Below, in pieces: positions 1 through 9,129 of a DNA stretch of 26,641 bases (its first letter is position 1; the number at the start of each line of letters is the position of its first letter). The notes beneath the pieces are model-generated. The model searched no databases and had not been told where the DNA came from. It saw only the letters and a list, made by a program, of their open reading frames with translations. Source of the DNA: JAPLJQ01 sp037143735 (GTDB lineage: Bacteria; Desulfobacterota; Syntrophia; Syntrophales; UBA2185); NCBI GenBank assembly GCA_037143735.1, contig JBAWYD010000019.1:1-26641 (forward strand), written 5' to 3'. The translations under genes and the position numbers were made by a program.

Positions 1-2
1 AA

Positions 3-1754
3 GCGGAGAATGAATGCGCCCAATCATCAGCCACTTTGCTCATACGGCACGGGATACTCGCCGATTATGATAAGGAATTCGGAAAATCAGGCTATAAGCT
101 GCCCGAAATCCAAGGCCTCTTGGCGAAAACAGGGCAGGAATTAAGGCAGGCAGAAATAGCTTTCAACAAAGCCAACAATATAGATGAAGCGACCACAGCA
201 AGCGATGGTGACAAGCTTTCAGCGTGGGAGGATTACATCACTGTCTTCGGAGCTACGGGATTAAAGATGGAGGAATCGCGCCAAAAGGTGGATGTTTTTC
301 GCGCCAAACTGGCAACCGCAAAAGCCGCACACCAATACATGAAGAGCACCATCGACTCCACAACCCAACCTGTTTCTTCAAAGATTGACGCATTAAAACA
401 TTATCTTGATAATTACTCATCCGCCGGTTATAGGGTCACAGAATCAAAAAATCTCCTCGCTGAAAGGATCGCTGAACAGGAGAAAACTCTTAACAACGCC
501 AAAGCGGCTTTTAACCATGCGAAAGCATTGGAAAATTCCACAACAGCTACTGACGAGGACAAACTTTCTGCGTGGGTCGATTATCTCTCGGAGCATCGAG
601 ACTCGGATTACAAGCTTGATGCCGCGCATAAATCTCAGGAATTACATGCTTCTCGCATTGCCGCAGCGAAGTTAGCATATGATCATATTCTCGGTGCAGA
701 TGAAACACGAACCTCCCCGTCTCTAAAAATCCTTGATGCGTGGCGTAACTACTTTAAATTCCACAAAGATACCGGTTACATGGTTGCCTGGGTGAAGCAA
801 CGCATAGAGGATTTACAGCATGATGTTGACAATTTCAAAACAGCTTTAAATGAATGTGAAGAGGCCGACAGATCAACCACTGCGACATTGCAGCAGAAAC
901 TTGAGCAATGGAAAAATCTTCAATCGAAATTTCCGAATGATGTGATTATTACACAGGCGCCTTCGCGGATAAATTCCCTTCGCAAACAACTTGACGCCTA
1001 TCAGAATGCTTCGTCAATCGATGACAGTTCCACGGCCTCAAACGATATGAAAATTAAAACATGGGAGAAGTATCTGCAGAATTATCCCCAGTCTGGTCTC
1101 AATATTGCTGAGGTCGAAACACGACTTGCAAAACTACCATTTGTTGAACCAGGCGGGGGCATTTCCCTCGAGATGGTATTTGCCCCTGGCGGTACGCTGC
1201 GATCAGGGACTGATACGCATACAATAACGGGTTTCTGGGTTGGAAAACTCGAAGTTACGCAGAGGCAGTACGAAAAAATCATGAGTGTCAATCCGTCTTA
1301 TTTTAAGAATCCCGACAACCCGGTAGAAAAAACAGACTGGACCGATGCCACAAAATTTTGTGAAAAACTCTCGCACATCTCGGGTCGTCGATATACCCTT
1401 CCCTCTGAAGCGCAATGGGAATATGCATGCCGCGCTGGTTCCAAGGGCCGTTTCTGTTTCGGGGATAATCCATCCGCCCTTGGCGATTACTGTTGGTTCA
1501 AAGACAATGCGCAGGGGGCAACTCACCCCGCAGGCGCCAAAAAGCCAAATTCATGGGGCATTCATGACATGCATGGCAATGTGTGGGAATGGTGTGATAC
1601 AATTACTCCAACAGGATTGCGCGTATTGCGTGGTGGGTGCTGGTTCGACAATGCAAACGACTGTGTTGCAACAATCCGTGAAGTTCATCCCTTATCCACC
1701 GTTAACCATGGTGTTGGATTTCGTGTTGTGATGAATATTGAAAATATTGAATGA
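3..1754 (+). CDS. Helical-repeat protein with C-terminal FGE-sulfatase-like domain (5' partial)
   Basis: The frame is open to the left edge: codons from base 3 continue the same repeat pattern before the first possible start (TTG at 36), so the true start lies upstream. Bases 3 to about 1140 encode roughly six and a half units of about 56 residues, each with an S/T-T-A patch, a K-L/I-x-x-W box, a Y-L/F core, an S-G-Y-K-like turn and a long A/K/E-rich helix. The last 200 residues form a SUMF1/EgtB/PvdO-type domain (VFAPGG, LPSEAQWEYACRAG, GNVWEW, RGGCW, GFRVV). In true formylglycine-generating enzymes two cysteines follow the RGG motif; aligned here, the first position is Asp (base 1647) and only the second is Cys (base 1662), so oxidase activity is doubtful and a binding or structural role is more likely. 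First visible gene of the operon. The domain call is firm; the function is unknown. Confidence 0.85.
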   Translation, partial: AENECAQSSATLLIRHGILADYDKEFGKSGYKLPEIQGLLAKTGQELRQAEIAFNKANNIDEATTASDGDKLSAWEDYITVFGATGLKMEESRQKVDVFRAKLATAKAAHQYMKSTIDSTTQPVSSKIDALKHYLDNYSSAGYRVTESKNLLAERIAEQEKTLNNAKAAFNHAKALENSTTATDEDKLSAWVDYLSEHRDSDYKLDAAHKSQELHASRIAAAKLAYDHILGADETRTSPSLKILDAWRNYFKFHKDTGYMVAWVKQRIEDLQHDVDNFKTALNECEEADRSTTATLQQKLEQWKNLQSKFPNDVIITQAPSRINSLRKQLDAYQNASSIDDSSTASNDMKIKTWEKYLQNYPQSGLNIAEVETRLAKLPFVEPGGGISLEMVFAPGGTLRSGTDTHTITGFWVGKLEVTQRQYEKIMSVNPSYFKNPDNPVEKTDWTDATKFCEKLSHISGRRYTLPSEAQWEYACRAGSKGRFCFGDNPSALGDYCWFKDNAQGATHPAGAKKPNSWGIHDMHGNVWEWCDTITPTGLRVLRGGCWFDNANDCVATIREVHPLSTVNHGVGFRVVMNIENIE

Positions 1755-1776
1755 TGTGATGAACAGGGTGAATGAA

Positions 1777-3303
1777 ATGGAAAAACAGGAGAACCGTCAG
1801 GAAAAGCCAACAACATCGAGCGAGGAATGCCCTACGTCCGGATGCCGTGATAAGATCTCTTCTCCTTATGATGGTTTCCCGGGCAGAGGTGTATGCGAAC
1901 GTTGTTCGCGTGAGGCGAAGCGTTGCCAGAACCAAGCTTGTAAAGCATGGAATCGCCTTTCTGCCCGATACTGCACCAAATGCGGCGAATCTTTACAGGC
2001 AGCGGAACCATCACAATGGGCGATGGAGGGCGGGGGAGAGAGCCGCAACAGCTTGGTTGACGTTCCCGGCAATATTCCTGTAGAGAAGTGCAGTCCCAGC
2101 CCCTTGAGGACTATCCCCCTGAATGCGCGAAACGGGGATCAGACTTCGAAGTTGTCGATTATCGATGGCATCGGGCCTGTGCTTGTTCATGATCTTGTGG
2201 TCATTGCGGTCAAGATTCACGATCATGGATTCCTTCAGGCATATGCTCGAGGCTCGAAATACCATGAAAACGGTACGAAATGGGCTTGGTCCACATCTCC
2301 ATTGGTTTCAAATCTTTCGCCTTCGAATTCGCCTGTCGTCATTGATGGGAGTTTGATCTGTGCTCTGGCTGACGGTGATGATCGTGTTGTGTGGGTGTGG
2401 ATTGATGCTGAATCGGGCATAGCCCGTGGAATTACCGATGTGATCGGCAGATTATCCCCTCATGGGCGGCCATTGGTGTACAGGAGCAAAGATGGATATC
2501 GGCTTGCTGCATGGCCCATTTTCGAAGGGTTGGCGGTCATGGTAAGCCGCAATGGCGTTACCAATGAACAATCGGCGTTCCCATCTGATTTCGATTTCGG
2601 TATTGTTCGAATTGAGCAGGATCATTCCATTGGCGAGCGGATGCATCCTCCTGTCGCCATCAAAGACCAGATCGTCTGCTTAACCGACAATGGACGACTC
2701 TTTTTCATGCCACTTGGCTTCCGGGGTGAGGCTCTCGAGCATGCCCGGCTCGTTGAACGGAACGATCTGCGGCAAAAGGGAATCACTCCAGCGGAGGGAT
2801 GGCGGTGCGGCCCTCCAGCGATTGTCGCTGGCCAGATCGTCTTCCTCGCTTCCGACAAAGATAACTTTCTCTATTGGGTGATGTGGGCGCCAGAAACGGT
2901 GTTTGTGGTCAAAATAGAAAAAATTCGACTCGACAAATCGGTCGATGGTTGGTCCCTTCCAAGACCTTTGGAATCCCCATTTTACCATCAACATGCCTTT
3001 GCGCCTTATTATGGTTGCATCTTGATGTTCGATGTGTATGAAAAACAAATCGTTCAAACAGGTATGGAATTCGAAGGGAATGTTGAGATGAGCAATGTGA
3101 GGCATTGGGTTTCGATTAATGGCTCGGTTTTCGGTCTCGCTGATCATAAGATCATGGTGACCAAAACGATTCGTGGGAATCCGAAACCAGCAATAGTTGC
3201 TGAGTGGCAAGAATCCGAAACAGGACTGACAGGCCCAGCTGCTGCGGACGGAACAGGGTTATTTGCGACGACTGCACATCATCTGTTGGTTTGGGGAGCG
3301 TGA
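1777..3303 (+). CDS. Zinc-ribbon protein with beta-propeller-like domain
   Basis: The open frame begins with TTG at 1738 inside the previous gene, but ATG at 1777 has an AGGGTG element about 7 bases upstream and is preferred (508 aa); ATG 1759 is an alternative. The first 80 residues carry cysteine pairs of zinc-ribbon type (CERC, CQNQAC, YCTKCG). The rest contains repeated strand-rich segments of the pattern 'PPVAIKDQIVCLTDNGRLFF', seen five or six times, which looks like a PQQ/quinoprotein-type beta-propeller used for protein binding. No signal peptide or TM segment is visible, so it is probably cytoplasmic. It lies just after the FGE-like gene (stop at 1754) and nearly abuts the vWA gene. 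Zinc-ribbon N-termini occur twice in this operon (also in the Hsp70-like protein). A scaffold role is inferred; no enzymatic motif was seen. Confidence 0.8.
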   Translation: MEKQENRQEKPTTSSEECPTSGCRDKISSPYDGFPGRGVCERCSREAKRCQNQACKAWNRLSARYCTKCGESLQAAEPSQWAMEGGGESRNSLVDVPGNIPVEKCSPSPLRTIPLNARNGDQTSKLSIIDGIGPVLVHDLVVIAVKIHDHGFLQAYARGSKYHENGTKWAWSTSPLVSNLSPSNSPVVIDGSLICALADGDDRVVWVWIDAESGIARGITDVIGRLSPHGRPLVYRSKDGYRLAAWPIFEGLAVMVSRNGVTNEQSAFPSDFDFGIVRIEQDHSIGERMHPPVAIKDQIVCLTDNGRLFFMPLGFRGEALEHARLVERNDLRQKGITPAEGWRCGPPAIVAGQIVFLASDKDNFLYWVMWAPETVFVVKIEKIRLDKSVDGWSLPRPLESPFYHQHAFAPYYGCILMFDVYEKQIVQTGMEFEGNVEMSNVRHWVSINGSVFGLADHKIMVTKTIRGNPKPAIVAEWQESETGLTGPAAADGTGLFATTAHHLLVWGA

Positions 3304-3306
3304 TCA

Positions 3307-5733
3307 ATGACCATGGTTAAAATTCAATCTTTTTTGCTTTTTTGGGCAGTTGCCACATTTACAGGGGTTTTCTCTCCAGTTCATGCGGTTGCCCAAGGGT
3401 GTGTTCTCCCAGACTTGATTGTCGCCATCGACACATCAAAGTCGGTTAGCCCCGGCACACCCGGTCCCGGCGGCAAGGCAACAGGCCCGGTGTATACGAC
3501 CATAGAAGCTCATGCCCAGATGCGCGAAATTCTTTATGATCTTATTTGGGGCAGCGGCCCAAAACCTGGAGTCCGCTTTCAGTGGACGCTTCCTTCTGCC
3601 GGCCGTAAATCCCTTCCCTTCCCCTTGGTTCCAGGGGGAAACGCCCGAGCTGTTGCCTACACTTTCGATGCTAATCCGGCCGATGTGAAGCGCTTCGCCC
3701 CTTTTGAGGGTAGCATTGGGGCTCGTCAATGGCTTGACAGCACATTTCCCGAAAAATTCCCGGGTGATAAAACCGATTTCGCGCTTGCCGCGGCCGAAGT
3801 TGCGAAGACGCTCGAGGGTTGCGGTGATCTGCAGAAACCAGTGTTTTGGGCCATCCTCACCGACGGCAACGAGGATGTGCGCGAAGATATCAAACAAGAA
3901 AGCGGCTGGGGAAAATTGGCCAGACACGGCCTGCATGAACCCGTCTGCGTTGTTGACATTCCCAATAATGCGCCCCGCTTCACCGATCCGGGGCGCCGCA
4001 AATATCAACCTGAATACCTCCGAATCATCCTTTATCGCATTCTTCTTCCCGACACCCCTGTTTTGCGGGTAACCGTTCCCGGCGGGGAATCAGCCGGTGT
4101 GGGCGGGGATTTGCTGGTGGATTTCGGCCAAATCGCAACCGGCACCACAGCGACTCGTGACATCATCGTCGAAAACACGGGCTATGGTAAACTCAATGGA
4201 AAGGCAACCACTGACGCGCCCTTTGCAATCGGTGGCAGTTCAACCTACGCGCTTACAACTGGTGAATCGGTCAGGGTGCCGGTTTCTTTCTGCGCAATAG
4301 AGGGCGCAGCAGAGCGAAAACTGATTCTCGAAGGCAGAGCATCAGCAAGCATTCGCCTGAAAGGCACCGGTGTGGGCAAGGCGCTGGATACTAATCCCAT
4401 CCTGGCCACAGATTCACCAGCACCCATCATTCTCTCAGCGCTTGTGGGCGAGACGACCCGTGTTGTTGTTGCCATTCGCAATGTGGGACAGGCGACGTTT
4501 GTCGGGAAACCAGAGGTAATCGCGAACCCGGAACTCCGACTCGAAGGAGCAACCACCATCACAATCCCACAAAACCAGAAATACGAATTCCGGCTCATCT
4601 ATGCGCCCCATGTGCCGGGTGAAAATCGCTCTGGTGAGATTGTGATCGCCGGAAATGCGGACCTTCGTCTGCCCGTTGAAACCAAGGCCGAACCAAAACC
4701 GCGATTAGAACTTTCCACCCAAACAGTGACACTCGACGGGTTCCGTGGCATTCCCACAACGGCGAGTCTCACCCTGCGCAACACCGGAGGGGGATACCTT
4801 ATCGTGGATGCATCATTACAGAAGCCCGACCCTTCCGGAGTGTCCATTGCGCTCAATCGCGGCATCGGTGTGAAACTCGGCGCTGGCGAATCCCAGACCA
4901 TGGAGATCTCGGCTCGGGCGGAAGCCGTTGGCGATTGGCAAACCACTCTCGCAATCGCTGTCCGCAACGACGCAAGACAGGGAACGTCCGTGCCCATTGA
5001 TTTGAAATTCAAATCCCAATGGATGTCTTCACATTCATCGTTGGCATTCACCACAACATCTGTGGGCCGCACAGCCGCTCCAAAAGCACCCATTGAGATC
5101 ACAAATATTTCCAAAGCGCCGCTCACTATAACGGCATCCACAAGCGGCAAACCGTTTCTGCTCGGAAAGGCGCTGGAACAGAAGCTAACAGTTGGCGCCA
5201 GCCAGAAAGTTGCGGTTCCCTTGAATTTCCGTCCTGATTCATCGAAACCCAAGGATGTGAGCGGCACTCTCACCTTGGCTGGCGACGACGGCCAGGTGGT
5301 TTCTGTCGCTTTGTCCGCAACCGTGTCTCCCTCAGCAAGCGCAGCCGTTCTTTTCACAATTTTCCTGCTTTTAATTCCTGTTCTTGGTGTGATATTAATT
5401 TTCATTTTGTTGCGCACAAAGAAATTTACCGTCACCATTGCCCGAGAGAACAGCCGCGATGTTCTTCAGGAAACATTTAAGTTAAAATCTGGCGAGATTC
5501 TCGCCCTTGACAGCAACGCATTGAATGATGCGGCCCATGTCTGGGAAGAAGCGCGTTGCAATGCGCACAGCATCGTCAACAAAAAAGGCAAACTGTTCCT
5601 TTGCTCCGGTGAATATTCAGACCGCTTGGAATATGGGGTTCCAGTACCGGTGCCTGGCGGCCATTTGACTATTGACAAACAGAGCTTCCAGCGGGAGATC
5701 GTTGATACCGAATCGGAGAAAAGCGTAGGATAG
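3307..5733 (+). CDS. Exported vWA domain protein with Ig/HYDIN-like repeats, one TM segment and cytoplasmic tail
   Basis: ATG 3307 follows a GGGAGCG ribosome site and sits 4 bases after the previous stop. Residues 1 to about 30 form a Sec signal peptide (hydrophobic core, AVA-Q cleavage-like site). Residues 36-240 look like a von Willebrand A domain: the MIDAS motif DTSKS is at 42-46 and a second metal-site segment AILTDGNED follows. Residues about 265-676 hold four beta-sandwich repeats of the ASPM-SPD-2-HYDIN/choice-of-anchor type (VDFGQIATGT, IIVENTG, LRNTGGG, ITNISKAPL). A single TM helix (about 680-702) followed by RTKK places about 105 residues in the cytoplasm. The layout suggests a receptor or adhesion-like subunit that joins a periplasmic vWA module to the cytoplasmic Hsp70/tubulin-like partners encoded downstream. 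The domain calls are good; the ligand is unknown. Confidence 0.85.
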   Translation: MTMVKIQSFLLFWAVATFTGVFSPVHAVAQGCVLPDLIVAIDTSKSVSPGTPGPGGKATGPVYTTIEAHAQMREILYDLIWGSGPKPGVRFQWTLPSAGRKSLPFPLVPGGNARAVAYTFDANPADVKRFAPFEGSIGARQWLDSTFPEKFPGDKTDFALAAAEVAKTLEGCGDLQKPVFWAILTDGNEDVREDIKQESGWGKLARHGLHEPVCVVDIPNNAPRFTDPGRRKYQPEYLRIILYRILLPDTPVLRVTVPGGESAGVGGDLLVDFGQIATGTTATRDIIVENTGYGKLNGKATTDAPFAIGGSSTYALTTGESVRVPVSFCAIEGAAERKLILEGRASASIRLKGTGVGKALDTNPILATDSPAPIILSALVGETTRVVVAIRNVGQATFVGKPEVIANPELRLEGATTITIPQNQKYEFRLIYAPHVPGENRSGEIVIAGNADLRLPVETKAEPKPRLELSTQTVTLDGFRGIPTTASLTLRNTGGGYLIVDASLQKPDPSGVSIALNRGIGVKLGAGESQTMEISARAEAVGDWQTTLAIAVRNDARQGTSVPIDLKFKSQWMSSHSSLAFTTTSVGRTAAPKAPIEITNISKAPLTITASTSGKPFLLGKALEQKLTVGASQKVAVPLNFRPDSSKPKDVSGTLTLAGDDGQVVSVALSATVSPSASAAVLFTIFLLLIPVLGVILIFILLRTKKFTVTIARENSRDVLQETFKLKSGEILALDSNALNDAAHVWEEARCNAHSIVNKKGKLFLCSGEYSDRLEYGVPVPVPGGHLTIDKQSFQREIVDTESEKSVG

Positions 5734-5769
5734 ATATTCCATGAAAGTTGATGACATTAATCTTTTTTC

Positions 5770-5774
5770 GGAGG
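5770..5774 (+). promoter_or_regulatory. Ribosome binding site deciding the start of the small membrane protein
   Basis: GGAGG lies 9 bases before ATG 5784. The open frame extends upstream to 5748, but no ribosome site precedes that start, so translation most likely begins at 5784. Confidence 0.75.
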
Positions 5775-5783
5775 CATGCAAAC

Positions 5784-6188
5784 ATGGGTGATCTTTTTCG
5801 TGCGGGTTTTGATGCTTACTGGAGCGTGGCAAGCCTGAGGGCCTTCACATGGGGCATTCTTTGGTATATCCCGCTTTGGTTATGCACTGTAGTATGTGCA
5901 AATTGGTTTTGGGGTGAACACAAAGATCTCCTTGTTTGGTGTCGAAAGTGTTGTGCCTTGGCGCTGACAATCCATTTTTTTATCATGATTGTCCTTGGCT
6001 ACAACGAAAATATCTACATGGCCATTTATGAAGCTCCCATCGATGCGGAGTTCCCGTTACTTTTTCTGAAGTATGTTCCTTTTTTAGCGCTTCTTTTTAC
6101 TGATGCCATTTTAGCCGTGGTTTGGTTTATGTGGCAAGAGCAGATAATCATCACATCATCTAAAAAACTCCAGGGCTTGCCCAACTGA
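5784..6188 (+). CDS. Small integral membrane protein, three TM segments
   Basis: 134 residues starting at ATG 5784, chosen because of the GGAGG at 5770-5774. Hydrophobic segments lie at about 22-42, 56-73 and 91-117, with short loops and a short hydrophilic C-terminus (SSKKLQGLPN). I do not recognise the family. It lies between the vWA/HYDIN gene (50-base gap) and the tubulin-like GTPase (13-base gap) in the same orientation, so it is probably the membrane partner of one of them. No catalytic motif is visible; the role is inferred from context only. Confidence 0.75.
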   Translation: MGDLFRAGFDAYWSVASLRAFTWGILWYIPLWLCTVVCANWFWGEHKDLLVWCRKCCALALTIHFFIMIVLGYNENIYMAIYEAPIDAEFPLLFLKYVPFLALLFTDAILAVVWFMWQEQIIITSSKKLQGLPN

Positions 6189-6201
6189 AAGGATAATTCC
6201 G

Positions 6202-9117
6202 ATGCCGAATCCAATCATTCCGACCATAGTCATAGGTTTGGGAACAACAGGTCTTGATGTTCTCAAAAAGCTTTCAGAACTCGTTTTTGAAGAATTTGGA
6301 ACGTACGATCCGCCTTTTCTCAGACTGATTTGCATCGATACAGCCGCCGCAATGGACTGCAAGCCGAATATTCGAGTGATTCAAATGGACCAGAATATCG
6401 GCAATGTGATTGCTGAAAAAGAGCGCCGTCCTGAAAACAAAGAGTGGAATGAGGCGCTGGATGAATGGCTTATGGATGATGTCAGGCAAAATACGAGTGA
6501 TATCAACAAAGGGGCGGGTGGATATCGTGCTCTTGGACGTCTTGCGATCTGGGCATTCGCTGATAAAATATCATCAGCCTTCGGTGAACAGAAAGTAGAT
6601 TTATCAAATAATTTGAGTGAAGCGACTGATTTCTTGAAGCGTCATTGGGACCAGCTTGGCGTGTCCGATGGCACTCAAGGTGATCTGCTTGACCATAAAG
6701 ATCAGAATGTATATGTTGTGGGAACATTGTGTGGTGGAACATGCAGTGGTGGCTTTATTGATTTGGGATATATTGTGAAACGGGCATTCACCGGCAAGGA
6801 ACCTATAGGAATATTCTTGCTTCCAGACTCTAAACAGCTGATAAATCCTAACTTGCGTCGCGCCGGGGCGAACACATACGGCGCCCTTTGTGAGTTGGAC
6901 TATCATCTTATTCCTGAAAGTGAGCAACAAAGCAGGTGGGAAAGACGGCTTCCGGTAACTGCTTCTCCATCAGTTACAAGTGGTGAGCTTCCCTACAAGC
7001 CATGCATAATACTTAGTGGCGCTTCTGATAATGGCAATACTCTTGATCCTGATGCGTTGACTCAAGTTGTTGCATTAAGAATATTTCTCGGTTTAGCTGG
7101 CGGTTTGGAGAAGGAGCTGATTAATCGATACAATAGCGATTTGATTACAGGAGATAGATGGAAATCTCTTCATCTTAATAGGTCACAAAGATTATTTTCT
7201 TTTGGTCTATCAGCAGTTCGATGGCCAAAACTTCGGATCGCCTATGTAGTTTCGTGCAGACTTGCACTTGATGTATTGAAAAAATGGCAAACTGAACAAA
7301 CAGGTGTTAAGACTGAGACAGCGACAAAACTGGCAAAAGATGATGTGAATGCTCTTGAAGATATATTGAACAAATCATTTTTAATAATAGAGGGAAAGGG
7401 GATTGGGGAATACATCAAAATCAAACTTAAAACAGATATTATGTCGCAACAAGCAGGGACCATTGGGACGAAATTGAAAGCCGTTGCAAACAGATTAACT
7501 GTCGATGCAAAGAAACTTCAGGACGAGATTGGAACAGTTTCGGATCGGCTTTACGCGGAAGCACAAAAAAGATATAAAGATAATCAGAGCAAAGATCTTG
7601 TTGATGAGACACGCTTGGAATCGTATGAAAAATGTTTTAAAAATCAAATAGGTATTCTCCTAAATCAATATCCAAAAGATAGTGACCTTTTGACTCCCGG
7701 GGGTGAATACAATTGGTTAACAGAGAGAGAAGCGCAAGGAATAGACAAATCATTTTCGCGTCGGAAGACCGATGGCGTTTGCCGTTCTCTTCTTATGGGT
7801 AATAAACTTTCTTCTTATGCAAATCGATTGGCAATTGAAGATTGCACTAAAGTGTGTAGTAATAAATTGACAAAACATGCAAAAGCATGTATGTCAGAGG
7901 CGCTACGCAGATTCGAAGTCAGATTAAAAGAATTATTATGTGTTTCTGAAGAAAGAAGTAGAGCGCGTGAAAGATTACAACAACTTGTAAACAAAAAAGA
8001 ATCAAAATATAAAGACATGGATGATAATGCAAATGTCATTGATGTTTATTCATGCCAGATAAAAAGCGATAAAACACTATCGCGTGAATTGTTCAACGAA
8101 GAAGTGGCTAAATATTATGATTTATGTGTAAAAGATATCGAGAAGCTCTACAATATAGGAAAGGAAGAGCTTAACAAGGAAGACTTAAGCCAATGTGGCA
8201 TTGCTAAACTTGCCGACGCTATTGTGGATATGTTTTACAATGAAGTGGTGAATATAATGAAATCAAACAAAGAGTTGTTTTCTGTTACTGACGCACTAAC
8301 AAAATCGAAATTTAAATATGTCAGGGAAAAATTGACAGCACACTCAACGCCACTTATAGTCCATCGGGATTCCTATAATATCGATTTGATTAATAATGCA
8401 CCAAACAAGATATTGGTTGGAGCAAATGAGGGGCAATTAGATGAAATTGCCAACATGTCAAAATATTGTGAAAGCAGTGAACAACGCCGTAAAGTTAAAA
8501 CGGAGTTCGATCATATTGTTGCATTTTATTATGACGATCCGGCGTTTTCTATGGCTGCCATAAATGATTTGGGAACATTTGAGATTTGTGCAAATCAAAT
8601 AGACACAGCAGAAAAAGGAAATAAATTTTCCGTATGGACACATAAAAAAGGCGCATCAGCGTTTTCAATAGTATTTCAACAAGAAACGAATGTACTGCGA
8701 ACGAGAATGATTGCTTCAATGGAACTGCCACCATTAAGAGAAATAATGTTTATAAAAGATCCTCGCGATGAGTATGTGTTTGTGATAAAAGGAAAGGCCG
8801 GAGATCGTACAACATTCGATCCATATAACGAAGATCAGGTTGTAAAAATGCTAAAAAATAAGACGTATCGCGAAGATTTCATTACGAGATATCGTCAAGC
8901 CATACATACTGTAAAACAAGAAATATTGACAGATTCACGCATCAAGCGAACAGAAGAAATAGAAATCGAACTACATGAACAGAACAAAGCAAAACCAGGA
9001 TCATCATCATTGGATACAACAAGAATAACCCTGCTGAAACAGAAGATTAATATACTCCAAAGCAAAATAATCACGGGCGATATTAATGATGTTTATGGAA
9101 TTAATGTTATACAATGA
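6202..9117 (+). CDS. Tubulin/FtsZ-superfamily GTPase (tubulin_2 / FtsZl type)
   Basis: 971 residues; ATG 6202 has an AAAGGA site 8 bases upstream. The N-terminal 240 residues carry the nucleotide-binding signatures of the superfamily: IGLGTTG at 11-17 (T1 loop), CIDTA at 44-48 (T2), GAGGYRALGR at 104-113, and GTLCGGTCSGG at 174-184, equivalent to the tubulin/FtsZ signature GGGTG[ST]G (T4). The long remainder is charged and helical (about 370-640), then of mixed character, far longer than FtsZ (about 380-400). Makarova and Koonin (2010) described FtsZ-like families found next to vWA proteins and proposed a role in membrane remodelling; the neighbours here fit that idea. The T4 loop has Cys where Gly is usual. 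The second half is clearly AT-rich relative to its neighbours. GTP-dependent polymerisation is inferred from the family. Confidence 0.82.
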   Translation: MPNPIIPTIVIGLGTTGLDVLKKLSELVFEEFGTYDPPFLRLICIDTAAAMDCKPNIRVIQMDQNIGNVIAEKERRPENKEWNEALDEWLMDDVRQNTSDINKGAGGYRALGRLAIWAFADKISSAFGEQKVDLSNNLSEATDFLKRHWDQLGVSDGTQGDLLDHKDQNVYVVGTLCGGTCSGGFIDLGYIVKRAFTGKEPIGIFLLPDSKQLINPNLRRAGANTYGALCELDYHLIPESEQQSRWERRLPVTASPSVTSGELPYKPCIILSGASDNGNTLDPDALTQVVALRIFLGLAGGLEKELINRYNSDLITGDRWKSLHLNRSQRLFSFGLSAVRWPKLRIAYVVSCRLALDVLKKWQTEQTGVKTETATKLAKDDVNALEDILNKSFLIIEGKGIGEYIKIKLKTDIMSQQAGTIGTKLKAVANRLTVDAKKLQDEIGTVSDRLYAEAQKRYKDNQSKDLVDETRLESYEKCFKNQIGILLNQYPKDSDLLTPGGEYNWLTEREAQGIDKSFSRRKTDGVCRSLLMGNKLSSYANRLAIEDCTKVCSNKLTKHAKACMSEALRRFEVRLKELLCVSEERSRARERLQQLVNKKESKYKDMDDNANVIDVYSCQIKSDKTLSRELFNEEVAKYYDLCVKDIEKLYNIGKEELNKEDLSQCGIAKLADAIVDMFYNEVVNIMKSNKELFSVTDALTKSKFKYVREKLTAHSTPLIVHRDSYNIDLINNAPNKILVGANEGQLDEIANMSKYCESSEQRRKVKTEFDHIVAFYYDDPAFSMAAINDLGTFEICANQIDTAEKGNKFSVWTHKKGASAFSIVFQQETNVLRTRMIASMELPPLREIMFIKDPRDEYVFVIKGKAGDRTTFDPYNEDQVVKMLKNKTYREDFITRYRQAIHTVKQEILTDSRIKRTEEIEIELHEQNKAKPGSSSLDTTRITLLKQKINILQSKIITGDINDVYGINVIQ

Positions 9118-9129
9118 ACAAACACAATC

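Noticed and set aside
3391..3405. VAQGC at the end of the vWA signal peptide as a lipobox
   Set aside because: The residues before Cys (V-A-Q-G) do not fit the L-[AS]-[GA]-C pattern, so ordinary signal peptidase cleavage is preferred.
4599..5438. Long - strand open frame (279 codons)
   Set aside because: It lies opposite the vWA/HYDIN gene, whose translation shows clear domain structure; the - strand product looks like an antisense shadow.
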